Source: Cryobacterium cheniae
GTDB taxonomy: Bacteria; Actinomycetota; Actinomycetes; Actinomycetales; Microbacteriaceae
Assembly: GCF_004403395.1 (NCBI RefSeq)
Contig: NZ_SOGN01000035.1
Location: 310,001 to 374,000, forward strand
Length of the DNA stretch: 64,000 nt
Direction of reading: 5' to 3'
Each line of letters opens with the position of its first letter. The first letter of the stretch is position 1. Below, one piece after another: positions 8,425 through 17,079 of the stretch. The notes beneath the pieces are model-generated. The model saw only the letters and a program-made list of their open reading frames with translations. It was not told the origin of the DNA and searched no databases. The position numbers and the translations under genes are program-made.

Positions 8425-9152
8425 AGGGTCATATGGATCTGGTAGCGATCTCCGCGATACCAGGAGGTGACGTACTCGATGGCGGCCGACCCGGCCGACG
8501 AGGTGCGCCGGAAGACGATGAGAGGGGCCCCCGCGGTGACACCCAGCGTCTCCGCGGTGTCGGAACCCGCAGCATCCGCCCACACCGCCTGCTCGGCGTT
8601 GTCGATGCGCAGCCCGTATTCGGTCGCGAAGGTCGCGTAGAGGGAGCGGGTCAGGTCTTGCTCGCCCAGATTCGGCAGCAGGTCCGCCGGGTAGTAGCCA
8701 CGCTCGAGGGCCATCGGGGTGCCGCCGGCCAGCCGGAGGCGTTCGACGACCTGAACCCGGGCGCCCGCGCCGAGACCGAGGGCCGCCCGCACGTCGAGGG
8801 GCGCTTCGATCAGCGAGGTGGAGAGCAGGAGCGTGGCGGGCACGAGGCCGCGCCGGCGCATGTCCTCGGTGAAGGAGGCCAGGTGCAGATCGCTCTGCAC
8901 GCGCTCACCCGCCACGAAGGTGCCCTTGCCCTGGATGCGGTACAGCAGCCCCTCTTCGACCAGTTGACGGATGGCCTCGCGCACCGTCGACCGGCTGACA
9001 CCGTACTTCGCCATCAGCTTGCGCTCGGGCGGAATCGCGGCGTGCGGAGCCAGGGTCTTCTCGACCAGGTCCTGCAGGATCGAGCGCAGCTGCGTTTGCT
9101 TGGACACGGGCCCGGCTGCGAGCAGTGAGCTCTCGTCCTGGGTCTGCCTCAT
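8403..9152 (-). CDS. GntR/HutC-family regulator, NagR/DasR-like
   Basis: 249-residue regulator. The N-terminal winged helix is standard GntR (PPERKLMAKYGVSRSTVREAIRQLVEEGLLYRIQGKGTFVA), followed by a UTRA ligand domain from about residue 85 (ARVQVVERLRLAGGTPMALERGYYP). HutC-type members such as DasR and YvoA/NagR sense amino-sugar phosphates and release operators of the form TGGTnnnACCA. It is the first gene of the EIIC-nagB-nagA strand and lies across a 223-bp divergent promoter region from EIIB that contains several matching palindromes, so autoregulation plus control of the whole nag locus is the likely role. Confidence 0.93.
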   Translation of the reverse strand: MRQTQDESSLLAAGPVSKQTQLRSILQDLVEKTLAPHAAIPPERKLMAKYGVSRSTVREAIRQLVEEGLLYRIQGKGTFVAGERVQSDLHLASFTEDMRRRGLVPATLLLSTSLIEAPLDVRAALGLGAGARVQVVERLRLAGGTPMALERGYYPADLLPNLGEQDLTRSLYATFATEYGLRIDNAEQAVWADAAGSDTAETLGVTAGAPLIVFRRTSSAGSAAIEYVTSWYRGDRYQIHMTLNLQHQP

Positions 9153-9212
9153 GGCGTTGCCTTTCGTTGTTGATCGGTGCCGTCTGCGTCGAACCCGTCT
9201 GCGTCAAACCCG

Positions 9213-9256
9213 AGTGGTTTAGTACCACTTCCACTAAGTGGTTCGTACTGGTACGA
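9213..9256. promoter_or_regulatory. Cluster of palindromic operators for the NagR-like regulator
   Basis: Three palindromes in 44 bp: AGTGGTTTAGTACCACT (9213-9229), CCACTAAGTGG (9231-9241) and TCGTACTGGTACGA (9243-9256). The first follows the TGGT...ACCA logic of HutC-type sites. They lie between the divergent GntR gene (start 9152) and EIIB (start 9376), where repression of both promoters would be expected. Confidence 0.65.
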
Positions 9257-9375
9257 TCCAATAGTTCGATCATGAAGGTACGACACCCCACTTGTCAACA
9301 CGGAGTGCGGCACGGCCTTCGAAAGAACCGCAGTCGATGAGCCCGTCGCAGTGCCCACCACAGAAGGAACAGAAG

Positions 9376-9609
9376 ATGACTAGCAAAGCCGCGCAGATCC
9401 TGGCCGCCCTCGGCGGAAAAGACAACATCGTGGAAATCGAGGCGTGCATCACTCGCCTGCGCACCGAGGTGACCGACCCCGCGGTCGTGAACGAGGCGGC
9501 CCTCAAGGCCGCCGGAGCGCACGGAGTCTTCCGTTCCGGCACCATCATTCAGGTCGTCGTGGGCCCCGAAGCCGACAACCTGGCCGAGGACATCGAGGAC
9601 CTGCTGTGA
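9376..9609 (+). CDS. PTS EIIB component, glucose/GlcNAc type
   Basis: 77-residue free-standing EIIB domain. The phosphorylated cysteine is in IVEIEACITRLRTEVTD, a close match to the glucose-family EIIB active site. It takes phosphate from EIIA and passes it to the sugar carried by EIIC. The ATG at 9376 follows a good ribosome site (GAAGGA); a longer upstream reading has no conserved residues. The last codon overlaps the start of EIIA, so the two are coupled. Confidence 0.95.
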   Translation: MTSKAAQILAALGGKDNIVEIEACITRLRTEVTDPAVVNEAALKAAGAHGVFRSGTIIQVVVGPEADNLAEDIEDLL

Positions 9610-10064
9610 TCGTTCTCTCCCCCGTGCCCGGCCGCGCCGTGGCGCTCGCCGAGGTGCCGGATCCCACCTTCGCCCAGGCCATCGTGGGCCCGGGCGCCGC
9701 GATCGACCCGCCCCGCGGCGTGGTCGACGCCATCGCCCCGATCAGCGGCACGCTGCTCAAGGTGTTCCCGCACGCCTACGTGATCGTCTCCCCCGACGGT
9801 CTGGGTGTGCTTGTGCATTTGGGCATCGACACCGTCGAACTGCACGGCGAGGGCTTCACCCTGCGTGCACAGCAGGGCGACCACGTCTCTGCCGGCGACA
9901 TCGTCGTCACCTGGGACGTGTCGGCGATCGAGGCCACCGGGCGCAACCCGATCGTGCCGGTGATCATCCTCGAACAGAAGGCGGAGACCATCACGCTGGC
10001 GGATGCGGTCACGGCCGGCGCCCAGCTCGAGTCGGGCGACGTCTTCCTGACCGTCACCCGCTGA
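9606..10064 (+). CDS. PTS EIIA component, glucose type (Crr-like)
   Basis: 152-residue EIIA of the glucose family. The fold begins VLSPVPGRAVALAEVPDPTFA and the phosphorylated histidine is in GLGVLVHLGIDTVELHGEGF; an upstream partner histidine is in LKVFPHAYVIVS. The start is a GTG overlapping the EIIB stop (GTGA). Together with EIIB, EIIC and general PTS proteins elsewhere it completes the GlcNAc phosphotransfer chain. Confidence 0.95.
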   Translation: MIVLSPVPGRAVALAEVPDPTFAQAIVGPGAAIDPPRGVVDAIAPISGTLLKVFPHAYVIVSPDGLGVLVHLGIDTVELHGEGFTLRAQQGDHVSAGDIVVTWDVSAIEATGRNPIVPVIILEQKAETITLADAVTAGAQLESGDVFLTVTR

Positions 10065-10112
10065 GCGTCCACCGCTGACCGTCGACCGCTGACGCCTCCG
10101 CCGGGGGATTCC

Positions 10113-10192
<80 letters not shown>

Positions 10193-10259
10193 CTGCCGCC
10201 TGCGGCCCGCTCGGAGGTTACGTGCGCGGCCGCCTCGCCGATCTCGGCCAGCAGCACCG

Positions 10260-10910
10260 TCAGGCGCCGCCGACGCCCGTTTCCGGACGGTCGTCGCCGA
10301 CCTCTTCCTGCGCCATCGCCCGAGCCGAAGCCTCGGGCACCCACATCACGTCGCCGTGCTCGGCGTTGGCTCCCCGGGCCAGCACGAACATCAGGGACGA
10401 CAGCCGGTTCAGGTACCGAGCGGTGAGCGGGTCCACGGAGGTCGGGTGCAGGTCGATGGCAACCCACACCGCTCGCTCGGCACGGCGCACGACGCCACGC
10501 GCCTGATAGAGCAGTGCGGCTGCGACCGTCCCGCCGGGGAGCACGAAGCCGCTCAGGTCGGCGGCCTGCTGCGCAAAGTGATCGACGGCACGCTCGAGCC
10601 GGGCAAGGTGCGACTCGCGGATGCGTGCCGGCGCCGGCTCAGGGTCGTCGAGGGGCACGGACAGGTCGGCCACCAAATCAAACAGGTCGTTCTGCACGCT
10701 GGCGAGCGTACTGGTCACCTCGATGGGCAGACCACCGGCAGCCATGGCCAAGCTCACGGCCGCGTTGGCCTCGTCGCAGGCTTCGTAGGCGGCGACACGC
10801 ACGTCGGTCTTGGCCACGTCGCCGTGCCGGCCGAAGGTGGTGCGGCCGGAATCGCCCTTGCCGGTGTAGAGGGCCGGTTGGGCCGGTTCGAATTCTCCGA
10901 GGTCAGCCAT
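10260..10910 (-). CDS. Cob(I)alamin adenosyltransferase, PduO type
   Basis: 216-residue ATP:cob(I)alamin adenosyltransferase that makes adenosylcobalamin. The N-terminal ATP motif is YTGKGDSGRTTFG and the C-terminal signature is GFVLPGGTVAAALLYQARGVVRRAERAVW with the arginines that contact ATP, followed by YLNRLSSLMFVLAR. Length is slightly above the usual 190, due to an Ala/Gly-rich tail. The ATG at 10910 is preferred; an in-frame GTG nine bases upstream is possible. The gene stands alone with no cobalamin riboswitch recognised upstream. Confidence 0.95.
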   Translation of the reverse strand: MADLGEFEPAQPALYTGKGDSGRTTFGRHGDVAKTDVRVAAYEACDEANAAVSLAMAAGGLPIEVTSTLASVQNDLFDLVADLSVPLDDPEPAPARIRESHLARLERAVDHFAQQAADLSGFVLPGGTVAAALLYQARGVVRRAERAVWVAIDLHPTSVDPLTARYLNRLSSLMFVLARGANAEHGDVMWVPEASARAMAQEEVGDDRPETGVGGA

Positions 10911-11057
10911 AGCGGCCACTATAGTAATCGCCGCGCCATCCGCGTAGCGTTTGGACGAGCCGCAAGCAGTTTTCTTCTCGCACCTTCGGCGACAGTGACG
11001 TGACGTGACGTGACGAAAACTGTCCGATCGACGGGTGTTCGATCACCGAGGAGCGAT

Positions 11058-12767
11058 ATGTCCAAGGATTCAGCAGATGGTATCGAGTCGGAGCTCGGGG
11101 ACGCGGTCAGTGAACCGCACCGAGAGGGCCTAGCCACCATCGACAAAACGGTTTTCGGCGTTTCCGCCGGAATCATCGTGATGGTCTGTCTGGTCGGGGT
11201 GCTGTTCACCGAGACCGTGGGCACCGTTTCGGCATCCGTTCTCGGCTGGGTAACGGGCAACCTCGGCTGGTTGTTCATTCTCGGGGCATCGGGCTTCGTC
11301 ATCTTCTCGTTGGTACTGGCCTTCGGGAGGTACGGCAGCATTCCGCTCTCCCGCGAGGGGCAGAGCACCGAGTTCTCGACTGTCTCCTGGGTGTCGATGA
11401 TGTTCAGTGCAGGCATGGGGATCGGTCTGATGTTCTTCGGCGTGTACGAGCCGGTCACCCACCTGGCGACACCGCCGCCGTTCGTCGACGCGCCGGCGAA
11501 CAGCCCGGAGGCTGCCAACGCGGCCATGGCGTACACCTTCTTCCACTGGGGTCTGCATCCGTGGGCGGTCTATTCGGTGGTCGGCTTGGCCTTGGCCTAC
11601 TCCACCTACCGGATGGGCCGCGGCAACCTGATGAGCGCTCCATTCCAGGCCCTGTTCGGCAAGGAACGGATCGAGGGCAAAGGCTGGGGCAAGCCGATCG
11701 ACATCCTGGCGATCATCTGCACCCAGTTCGGTTCGGCGACATCGCTCGGGCTGGGCGCACTGCAGATCGCGGCCGGTGTCTCACTGCTTCGTTCCGGCCA
11801 ATTCGAGGAGAATCCCGGAACGGTCGTGCCGATCATCATTATCTGCGTGCTGACCGTGGGGGTTGTGTTCTCCGCGGCGAGCGGGGTGGCGAAAGGCATC
11901 AAGTGGCTGAGCAACACCAACATGGTGCTGTCGGCCCTACTGGTCGTGTTCGTCTTCGTGGTCGGCCCGACCGTCTTCATCCTGAACCTGTTGCCGTCGT
12001 CGATCGGCGCCTATCTGACCGATCTCGTACCGATGAGCTTCCACTCGGCGGTGTTCGGCGGCGACGACTGGTTGGCGAGCTGGACGATCTTCTACTGGGC
12101 GTGGTGGATCTCCTGGACCCCGTTCGTAGGCACCTTCATCGCCCGGATCTCCCGCGGCCGCACCATACGTGAGTTCATTCTCGGCGTGCTTCTGGTGCCG
12201 ACTGGGGTCAGCATCCTGTGGTTCGTCGTCTTCGGCGGCACGGGGCTGCACCTGCAGCTGAACGGTGTCGACATCGCCGGCACCGGCAGTGCGGCGGCCG
12301 GCTTCTTCGCGGCGTTGCAGCAATATCCGTTCTTCATCGGCTCGGCTCTCGTAGTGATGGTGCTCACCGCCGTGTTCTTCGTCAGCGGGGCGGACGCGGG
12401 AGCTCTCGTGCTCGGGACGCTGTCGAGTCGCGGTCGTAAGGAGCCCTGGAAGCCGCTGGTGATCCTCTGGGCGATCCTCACCGGCGCCGTCGCTGCGGTT
12501 CTGCTGTTCGTGGGCGGCCTGGGCGCCCTGCAGACGTTCACCATCCTGGCGGCGACCCCGTTCGTTCTGATCATCATCGGGCTGTGCGTGTCGCTCTATG
12601 TGGATCTGCGTCGTGACCCGTTGCGCCAGCGCACCGTCGGGCCGGTGCGCACCTCCTCGGAGGCGCTCGGCGCGGTCCCGTTCACGAATCCGACCGCGGA
12701 GAGCACCGACCTGGGCGTGCAACCGGATGCCGCGTCTCCCCTCGACCCGGATGGCCATCGACCCTGA
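11058..12767 (+). CDS. BCCT-family betaine/choline/carnitine transporter
   Basis: 569-residue carrier of the BCCT family, which takes up glycine betaine, choline or related osmolytes with sodium or protons. Visible hallmarks: the glycine-rich stretch SAGMGIGLMFFGVYEPVTH, FFHWGLHPWAVYSVVGLALAY, and WTIFYWAWWISWTPFVGTF with the family's Trp-rich segment; about twelve helices. The start at 11058 follows GAGGAG; 48 upstream bases are also open but poorly initiated. The charged N-terminal and C-terminal tails resemble the osmosensing tails of BetP-type carriers. The exact substrate cannot be fixed from sequence. Confidence 0.94.
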   Translation: MSKDSADGIESELGDAVSEPHREGLATIDKTVFGVSAGIIVMVCLVGVLFTETVGTVSASVLGWVTGNLGWLFILGASGFVIFSLVLAFGRYGSIPLSREGQSTEFSTVSWVSMMFSAGMGIGLMFFGVYEPVTHLATPPPFVDAPANSPEAANAAMAYTFFHWGLHPWAVYSVVGLALAYSTYRMGRGNLMSAPFQALFGKERIEGKGWGKPIDILAIICTQFGSATSLGLGALQIAAGVSLLRSGQFEENPGTVVPIIIICVLTVGVVFSAASGVAKGIKWLSNTNMVLSALLVVFVFVVGPTVFILNLLPSSIGAYLTDLVPMSFHSAVFGGDDWLASWTIFYWAWWISWTPFVGTFIARISRGRTIREFILGVLLVPTGVSILWFVVFGGTGLHLQLNGVDIAGTGSAAAGFFAALQQYPFFIGSALVVMVLTAVFFVSGADAGALVLGTLSSRGRKEPWKPLVILWAILTGAVAAVLLFVGGLGALQTFTILAATPFVLIIIGLCVSLYVDLRRDPLRQRTVGPVRTSSEALGAVPFTNPTAESTDLGVQPDAASPLDPDGHRP

Positions 12768-12770
12768 GAC

Positions 12771-12790
12771 CGGCCTGTTTTTGCAGGCCG
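12771..12790. terminator. Bidirectional terminator between convergent genes
   Basis: Stem CGGCCTG / CAGGCCG with a T-rich loop, in the 28-bp gap between the BCCT stop and the stop of the convergent ADP-ribosylglycohydrolase gene. Confidence 0.6.
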
Positions 12791-12795
12791 ATCGT

Positions 12796-14412
12796 TTACG
12801 CCCTAGACGTGAGCGCCTGCAGGAACGCGGTGTTCGGATGCGCGTGCGGCAGGACATCCGTCACCTCGCGCAGCGCCTGCTCGATCGGGAGGCCGCGGTG
12901 TCTCGCAGCGTAGAGCGCACCCACCGCGGGCGTGCGACTGACCGCTTGCACGCAGTGCACGAGCACGGTGCGTCCCTCGGCGCGCAGGGCCGCGATGACA
13001 TCGACGGTGTCCGTGAGCACGAAGTCGAGGTTGGGGTTGGCCTTCTCTGCGGGCTCGTCGATCAGCCAGACCGCAACCTTGTTCTCAGCACGGATGCGGC
13101 CGGGAACCTGTGTGCGGCCGACCCGGCAGAGCGACACGACGGCGTCGATTTCCACCGGCAGGTCACTCAGGATGCCGATCGCACCGAGCCAGACGCCATC
13201 GTCGTGCGGGTGCCGCACCAGGGTGGAAATGTCGCCGGAGGTGGAGTAGGGCAGGTGATCGGCGGTAGGCCAGGTGGTGGCGGCACGGTCTTTGCGGGAC
13301 CGACGGTCGAGTACGGCCACGTCTCGGCTGTTGGCTGCCCCAGGCTCGTTCCGGTCGGTGCCGGCCCGGTCGCGGCGCTCGGCCAGCACCGGGGACCCCG
13401 ACACGCTCGACCCCCGGGATCGCCCACCGTTCGCGCGGGCGGCCAGCACACCGCGGCGCACCAGCTCGTCGGCGCGCAGGCCGCCCGGCCAGCCGTGCAC
13501 GATGCGGCGCCAGGCGGCGGGAACCGCGGATGCGCCGTAGCGCGCCCCGAGCAGCCCGCCGGCGATCGCGGCGACCGTGTCGGTGTCGCGGCCGCCGCGC
13601 ACGGCGATCTCGAGGGCGTCCTGCAGGTGCCCGGCGGGGGTGGCGGAGACGGTGCCCGCGCCGAAAGTGCGGCCAGGCACGCTGCGCGGCTGGACGATCG
13701 CCGACCAGGCCGCCTGGAGCGCCTCCACGACCCAGCCGTTCTGGGTGAAGTCGGAGGGGGTTCCGGCCTCGGCCACGACGAAGCGCGCCTCCCACAGCGC
13801 GCGGCGGTCGGCGGGTAGCGCGTCCAGGCCCACCCGAACGTCGAGGGCGCCCTCGAGCACCGCGTGCCGGATGGCCAGGCACCAGAGCACGCAGGCGTCG
13901 CCGGCATCCGTTTCAAAGTGGGTGAGGGTGCTGATCGTGCGCGCGACGTCGGCGAGCGCCACCGGGTCGTCGAGGTAGGCGAGCGCCACCGGCGCGGTGC
14001 GCATCAGCGAACCGTTGCCGCCGCTGCGGCCGTGCCGGTCGTGGTGGGCGCGGGCGACCACACGCACCGCGAATGCCGTGGGCTCGGTTCGCGAGAGCAC
14101 CGCGCGCAGCTGGTTGCCCACGTCGGGTGCCGTGCGGGCCCAATCGACCCAGGCTGCCACGATCTCGTCGAGCACACTTTCGTCGCGGAGGTCGTGGCCG
14201 GCCGCAATCGCGTTCACGATCGGCACGGCCATGGAGGTGTCGTCGGTCCACTCGCCGGGAGCCCAGTCGAACCCGCCGCCGCCCTTCATCGTGACCGCGG
14301 CGTCGCTGGCGAGCGGCGGGCCGAATTCGTAACCGGCGCCGAGGGCATCGCCACAGGCCATGCCCAGCAGTACGCCGGCGGCGCGGTCCAGTTGTGCGGA
14401 CGTCAGTTTCAA
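12796..14412 (-). CDS. ADP-ribosylglycohydrolase fused to dual-specificity phosphatase
   Basis: Two-domain protein of about 538 residues. Residues about 1-330 form an ADP-ribosylglycohydrolase (DraG/ARH fold): GVLLGMACGDALGAGYEFG, WTDDTSMAV with the metal-binding Asp pair, and GGRDTDTVAAIAGGLLGARYG with the second metal cluster. After a low-complexity linker, residues about 400-538 form a small phosphatase with the loop VHCVQAVSRT, matching the C-x5-R signature of dual-specificity phosphatases. The start is uncertain: a TTG at 14412 follows GGGGGA and places the first conserved helix near the N-terminus; longer readings to 14562 cross a tandem CGTGCGAT repeat. It may reverse ADP-ribosylation and dephosphorylate a linked target. 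Confidence 0.88.
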   Translation of the reverse strand: MKLTSAQLDRAAGVLLGMACGDALGAGYEFGPPLASDAAVTMKGGGGFDWAPGEWTDDTSMAVPIVNAIAAGHDLRDESVLDEIVAAWVDWARTAPDVGNQLRAVLSRTEPTAFAVRVVARAHHDRHGRSGGNGSLMRTAPVALAYLDDPVALADVARTISTLTHFETDAGDACVLWCLAIRHAVLEGALDVRVGLDALPADRRALWEARFVVAEAGTPSDFTQNGWVVEALQAAWSAIVQPRSVPGRTFGAGTVSATPAGHLQDALEIAVRGGRDTDTVAAIAGGLLGARYGASAVPAAWRRIVHGWPGGLRADELVRRGVLAARANGGRSRGSSVSGSPVLAERRDRAGTDRNEPGAANSRDVAVLDRRSRKDRAATTWPTADHLPYSTSGDISTLVRHPHDDGVWLGAIGILSDLPVEIDAVVSLCRVGRTQVPGRIRAENKVAVWLIDEPAEKANPNLDFVLTDTVDVIAALRAEGRTVLVHCVQAVSRTPAVGALYAARHRGLPIEQALREVTDVLPHAHPNTAFLQALTSRA

Positions 14413-14574
14413 GCGTTTCCCCCGTGCAGTCGTGCGATCGTGCGATCGTGCAGCCGATGAAGTCCGGCTCCGGCGACCCCGTTTCCGGGTTCCACCGAGG
14501 CACAGGCCCCCGCAACCGAGCCTAGGGGCAAACGGTGCCTCCGGCGCCTCGGCCGGGGACATCCGTTCGCCGGC

Positions 14575-16107
14575 TCAGCCTGCCGACAGCAAAACGGCTG
14601 TGACGATCTGATCCCGGCCGGAATCCTTGGCCTGGTAGAGGGCCGTGTCGGCGCGCGCGAGCCAGCCCTCCACGGTCTCGCCGGGGGCCAGTTCGGCCAG
14701 CCCGACGCTGACGGTGCAGGCCAGACCGGGCGCGATCGCGTCCCAGGGGTGGACCCGCACAGAGGTCAGCAGGCGTTCGCAGGCCTGCTCGGCATGTTCG
14801 AGGGTGGTGTCGGCGAAAACGAGCAGAAACTCCTCCCCGCCCACGCGCACGGCCATGTCACTGTCCCGGGTGACGGCCCACAGCAGGGCGGCCATGGCGC
14901 TCAGAACCTGGTCGCCGATGCCGTGCCCGTGCACGTCGTTGACCCGTTTGAAGTGGTCCATGTCGATCATTGCCACGCACATCGGCTGCCGGGTGTCGCG
15001 GGAGTGACCCATCAGGGGCGGCAGCCGGCGGTCGAGCGCCCGGCGGTTGGGCAGGCGGGTCAGCGGGTCGGTGTTCGCCTGGTGGTCCAGGTCGTCGGCA
15101 CGGATGCGCAGCCGCGCCGCGTCGAGCTGCGACCGTTCCGCCTCGTGGCGGGCCTGCTCGATCCCGAGGGTGTTGATCAGCATCTGGGACTGGATGCCGG
15201 CCGTATCGGTCGTGCGCTTGAGAATCAGGGCGTGCAACGTCTCATAGTGTTCGAGCGCCTGCTCGAATCGGCCGGACTCCTTGTTCATCTCGAACAGCGC
15301 CTGCTGCAGCTTGATGTGCAGGGCCGGGTCGTCGTCGAGGGCTGCGACCAGCAGCTGGGCCTTCATCATCGCGGTGGCCCCATCGAGGTCGCCCTCGGCC
15401 CGGGCCACCTCGGCCAGCTGCGCGTCGTTGTTCTCCTCGAGGCTGCGGAACCCATGTGCCTTCGCCAGGCGGCGAGCCCGGCCGGCCTGCTCACGGGCCT
15501 CTGCGTATTCGCCGAGTTCGATCAGAATACTGACCAGGTTGGTGCGGGCGATGCTCTCGGCGAAGCTGTTCCGCTGGGCCTGGGCCACGGCCACCGCCTC
15601 CCGCATGAGCAGAAGGGCCTGCTTCAGGCTCGTCTCCGGGTCGACACCCTGTGCTCTCTGCGTCTGCGCCTGGATCAGGCAGGTGTCGCCGAGGTTGTTG
15701 AGACCCACGAAGCTCGCCTCGGGATCGTCGATCGTGCGCGCCAGGGCCAGCGCCTGCCGCCCCAGCTCGAGGGCCCGTTCGGACTCCCCCATCCCCTCGT
15801 GCACCATCGACGAACGGCTGAGCGCCCAGAATTCGGCCAGAGCACTGCCGCTGCCTCGGGCGGTCTCCAGGGCCAGGAGCACGTGGCGCAGCGCCGGTTC
15901 GTAGAGCCCGGTGTCGCTGTAGGCCAGCACCAGGGTGCAGTGCACCTTGGACTGCCGGAGCAGGTCGCCCGTGCCGTCCAGGAAGTCCAGCGCCAACAGA
16001 CCCTGCTGAACGGATGCCTCATAGTCGCCCAGTCGCAACCGATGCAGCGCCAGCAGCTCACGGGCATGCGCCTGCTGCCGCATTGTCACGTCGGCCCGGG
16101 CCAGCAC
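14575..16107 (-). CDS. Diguanylate cyclase with N-terminal TPR repeats
   Basis: Cytoplasmic GGDEF protein that makes cyclic di-GMP. The N-terminal 330 or so residues are TPR-like helical pairs, followed by a short coiled linker and a C-terminal GGDEF domain starting at DPLTRLPNRRALD. The catalytic loop is MAVRVGGEEFLLVFAD, and the inhibitory site RDSD sits five residues before GGEEF, so the enzyme should be active and feedback-inhibited. The listed start is a GTG at 16107, but the frame stays open to 16337 and upstream codons look helical and acidic (repeated Glu-Leu-Asp-Thr), so the real protein may begin near 16290 with a rare start codon. No membrane helix is seen; the TPRs probably sense a protein partner. 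Confidence 0.85.
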   Translation of the reverse strand: MLARADVTMRQQAHARELLALHRLRLGDYEASVQQGLLALDFLDGTGDLLRQSKVHCTLVLAYSDTGLYEPALRHVLLALETARGSGSALAEFWALSRSSMVHEGMGESERALELGRQALALARTIDDPEASFVGLNNLGDTCLIQAQTQRAQGVDPETSLKQALLLMREAVAVAQAQRNSFAESIARTNLVSILIELGEYAEAREQAGRARRLAKAHGFRSLEENNDAQLAEVARAEGDLDGATAMMKAQLLVAALDDDPALHIKLQQALFEMNKESGRFEQALEHYETLHALILKRTTDTAGIQSQMLINTLGIEQARHEAERSQLDAARLRIRADDLDHQANTDPLTRLPNRRALDRRLPPLMGHSRDTRQPMCVAMIDMDHFKRVNDVHGHGIGDQVLSAMAALLWAVTRDSDMAVRVGGEEFLLVFADTTLEHAEQACERLLTSVRVHPWDAIAPGLACTVSVGLAELAPGETVEGWLARADTALYQAKDSGRDQIVTAVLLSAG

Positions 16108-16188
16108 CGCCTCGGCCTGGCCGACGCCGTCGAGATGGCGCCCCCTGACGCTCGAGCGTTCGCACTCGGCGAGGAGATCGTCGATCTC

Positions 16189-16260
16189 GGTGTCGAGCGC
16201 GGTGTCGAGCGCGGTGTCGAACTCGGTGTCGAACTCGGTGTCGAGCTCGGTGTCGAGCTC
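16189..16260. repeat. 12-bp tandem repeat at the diguanylate cyclase N-terminus
   Basis: Six copies of a 12-bp unit (GGTGTCGAGCTC and variants). On the minus strand, in frame with the cyclase, it reads as repeated Asp-Thr-Glu-Leu/Phe. It is upstream of the GTG start at 16107 and suggests the true N-terminus is longer. Confidence 0.85.
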
Positions 16261-16464
16261 GGGTTCCGGCGCAGGTGGGAGGGTGATGGCCAGTCTCCCC
16301 CCTCGGATCGTGGGCGGCGTCCTGGCCTGAATGCCTATTCAGTCCCCCGACTGTCCGCTCACCTAGAACATAGCAGCCGACCTGCCGCAAAATGGCCGGA
16401 TTTCGAGGGCGTCGAGGGGGTGCCCTCGCCCCAAAACGAGGCGCACGAGCGCCTCGGCTGCGCC

Positions 16465-16550
16465 GATACCGGCACTGGAACCGGCGCCGGTATCGGCACT
16501 GGAACCGGCGCCGGCATCGGCTCCGGCACCGGAACCGGAACCGGAACCGA
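16465..16550. repeat. Gly-Thr/Gly-Ala encoding GC-rich repeat before the cupin gene
   Basis: Degenerate tandem repeats of ACCGGC/GCCGGC type with a longer period (GGAACCGGCGCCGGTATC repeated). It ends 17 bases before the cupin ATG and is open in the same frame, giving alternating Gly-Thr, Gly-Ala and Gly-Ile. Confidence 0.8.
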
Positions 16551-16566
16551 GGACTACCGTGTACCC

Positions 16567-16893
16567 ATGGACAATCCCGCTGCCCCCCTAACCGTGTTCG
16601 ACGACGTGCGCGCGAATTCAGCCGTGGTGCCGGGCCGCCTTGGCCACACCGTCGTGCTCGAGTCGCCCGGGGTGAGGGTGCTGGTGCTCACCTTCGAGGC
16701 CGGGCACGTGCTGAAGGAGCACCGGGTGCCGAAGATCCTCCTCATGCAGGCGCTCGAGGGGCACCTGCGCGTGACCGCGGGCGGGCAGGTCACCGACCTC
16801 GTGCCCTTCGGTCTGCTCCGCCTGGACGCGGCGCTGCCGCACGAGGTCGAGGCGCTCGAGGCATCCCGGCTGATGCTCACGCAGATCGGTTAG
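16567..16893 (+). CDS. Small cupin-fold protein
   Basis: 108-residue single-domain protein with a cupin-like beta pattern: VRVLVLTFEAGHVLKEHRVPKILLMQALEGHLRVTAGGQVTDL, then LRLDAALPHEVEALEAS. The candidate metal ligands are the histidines in GHVLKEHR and LPHEVEA, matching the two short cupin motifs although the first lacks the usual HxH spacing. Function is unknown; small cupins like this are often regulators or isomerases of small molecules. The ATG at 16567 is chosen because it starts just before the first strand. The gene stands between the cyclase (divergent) and a stem-loop repeat. Confidence 0.75.
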   Translation: MDNPAAPLTVFDDVRANSAVVPGRLGHTVVLESPGVRVLVLTFEAGHVLKEHRVPKILLMQALEGHLRVTAGGQVTDLVPFGLLRLDAALPHEVEALEASRLMLTQIG

Positions 16894-16917
16894 CGCGGAC
16901 ATCCGTCGCGGCTCAGG

Positions 16918-16973
16918 TTATGGACGTGGGCGCACGTTCTATCGTGCGCCCACGTCCGCAGGGTGCGCCGCGA
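16918..16973. repeat. Stem-loop repeat family B, copy 3
   Basis: Perfect 15-bp stem GGACGTGGGCGCACG / CGTGCGCCCACGTCC around loop TTCTAT, followed by GCAGGGTGCGCCGCGA. It starts 25 bp after the cupin stop. Compared with copies 1 and 2 the arm has compensating changes, so pairing is kept while sequence differs. Confidence 0.75.
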
Positions 16974-16977
16974 GCGC

Positions 16978-17032
16978 GGGCGCGGGCGTGGGTGCGGGCG
17001 TGGGTGCGGGCGTGGGTGCGGGCGGGCCGGCG
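16978..17032. repeat. 12-bp GC-rich tandem repeat
   Basis: Four copies of GGGCGTGGGTGC and variants immediately after stem-loop copy 3 and before the glutaredoxin-like gene. No coding role is apparent. Confidence 0.8.
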
Positions 17033-17079
17033 GGCCGGCTGGCTGGCGATAACTCAGGGTGCCGATCTAGGATGAGCCG

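Noticed and set aside
6264-9128. A 954-codon open frame on the plus strand
   Set aside because: It is antisense to nagB, EIIC and the GntR gene; high GC leaves long shadow frames. Its product has no conserved features.
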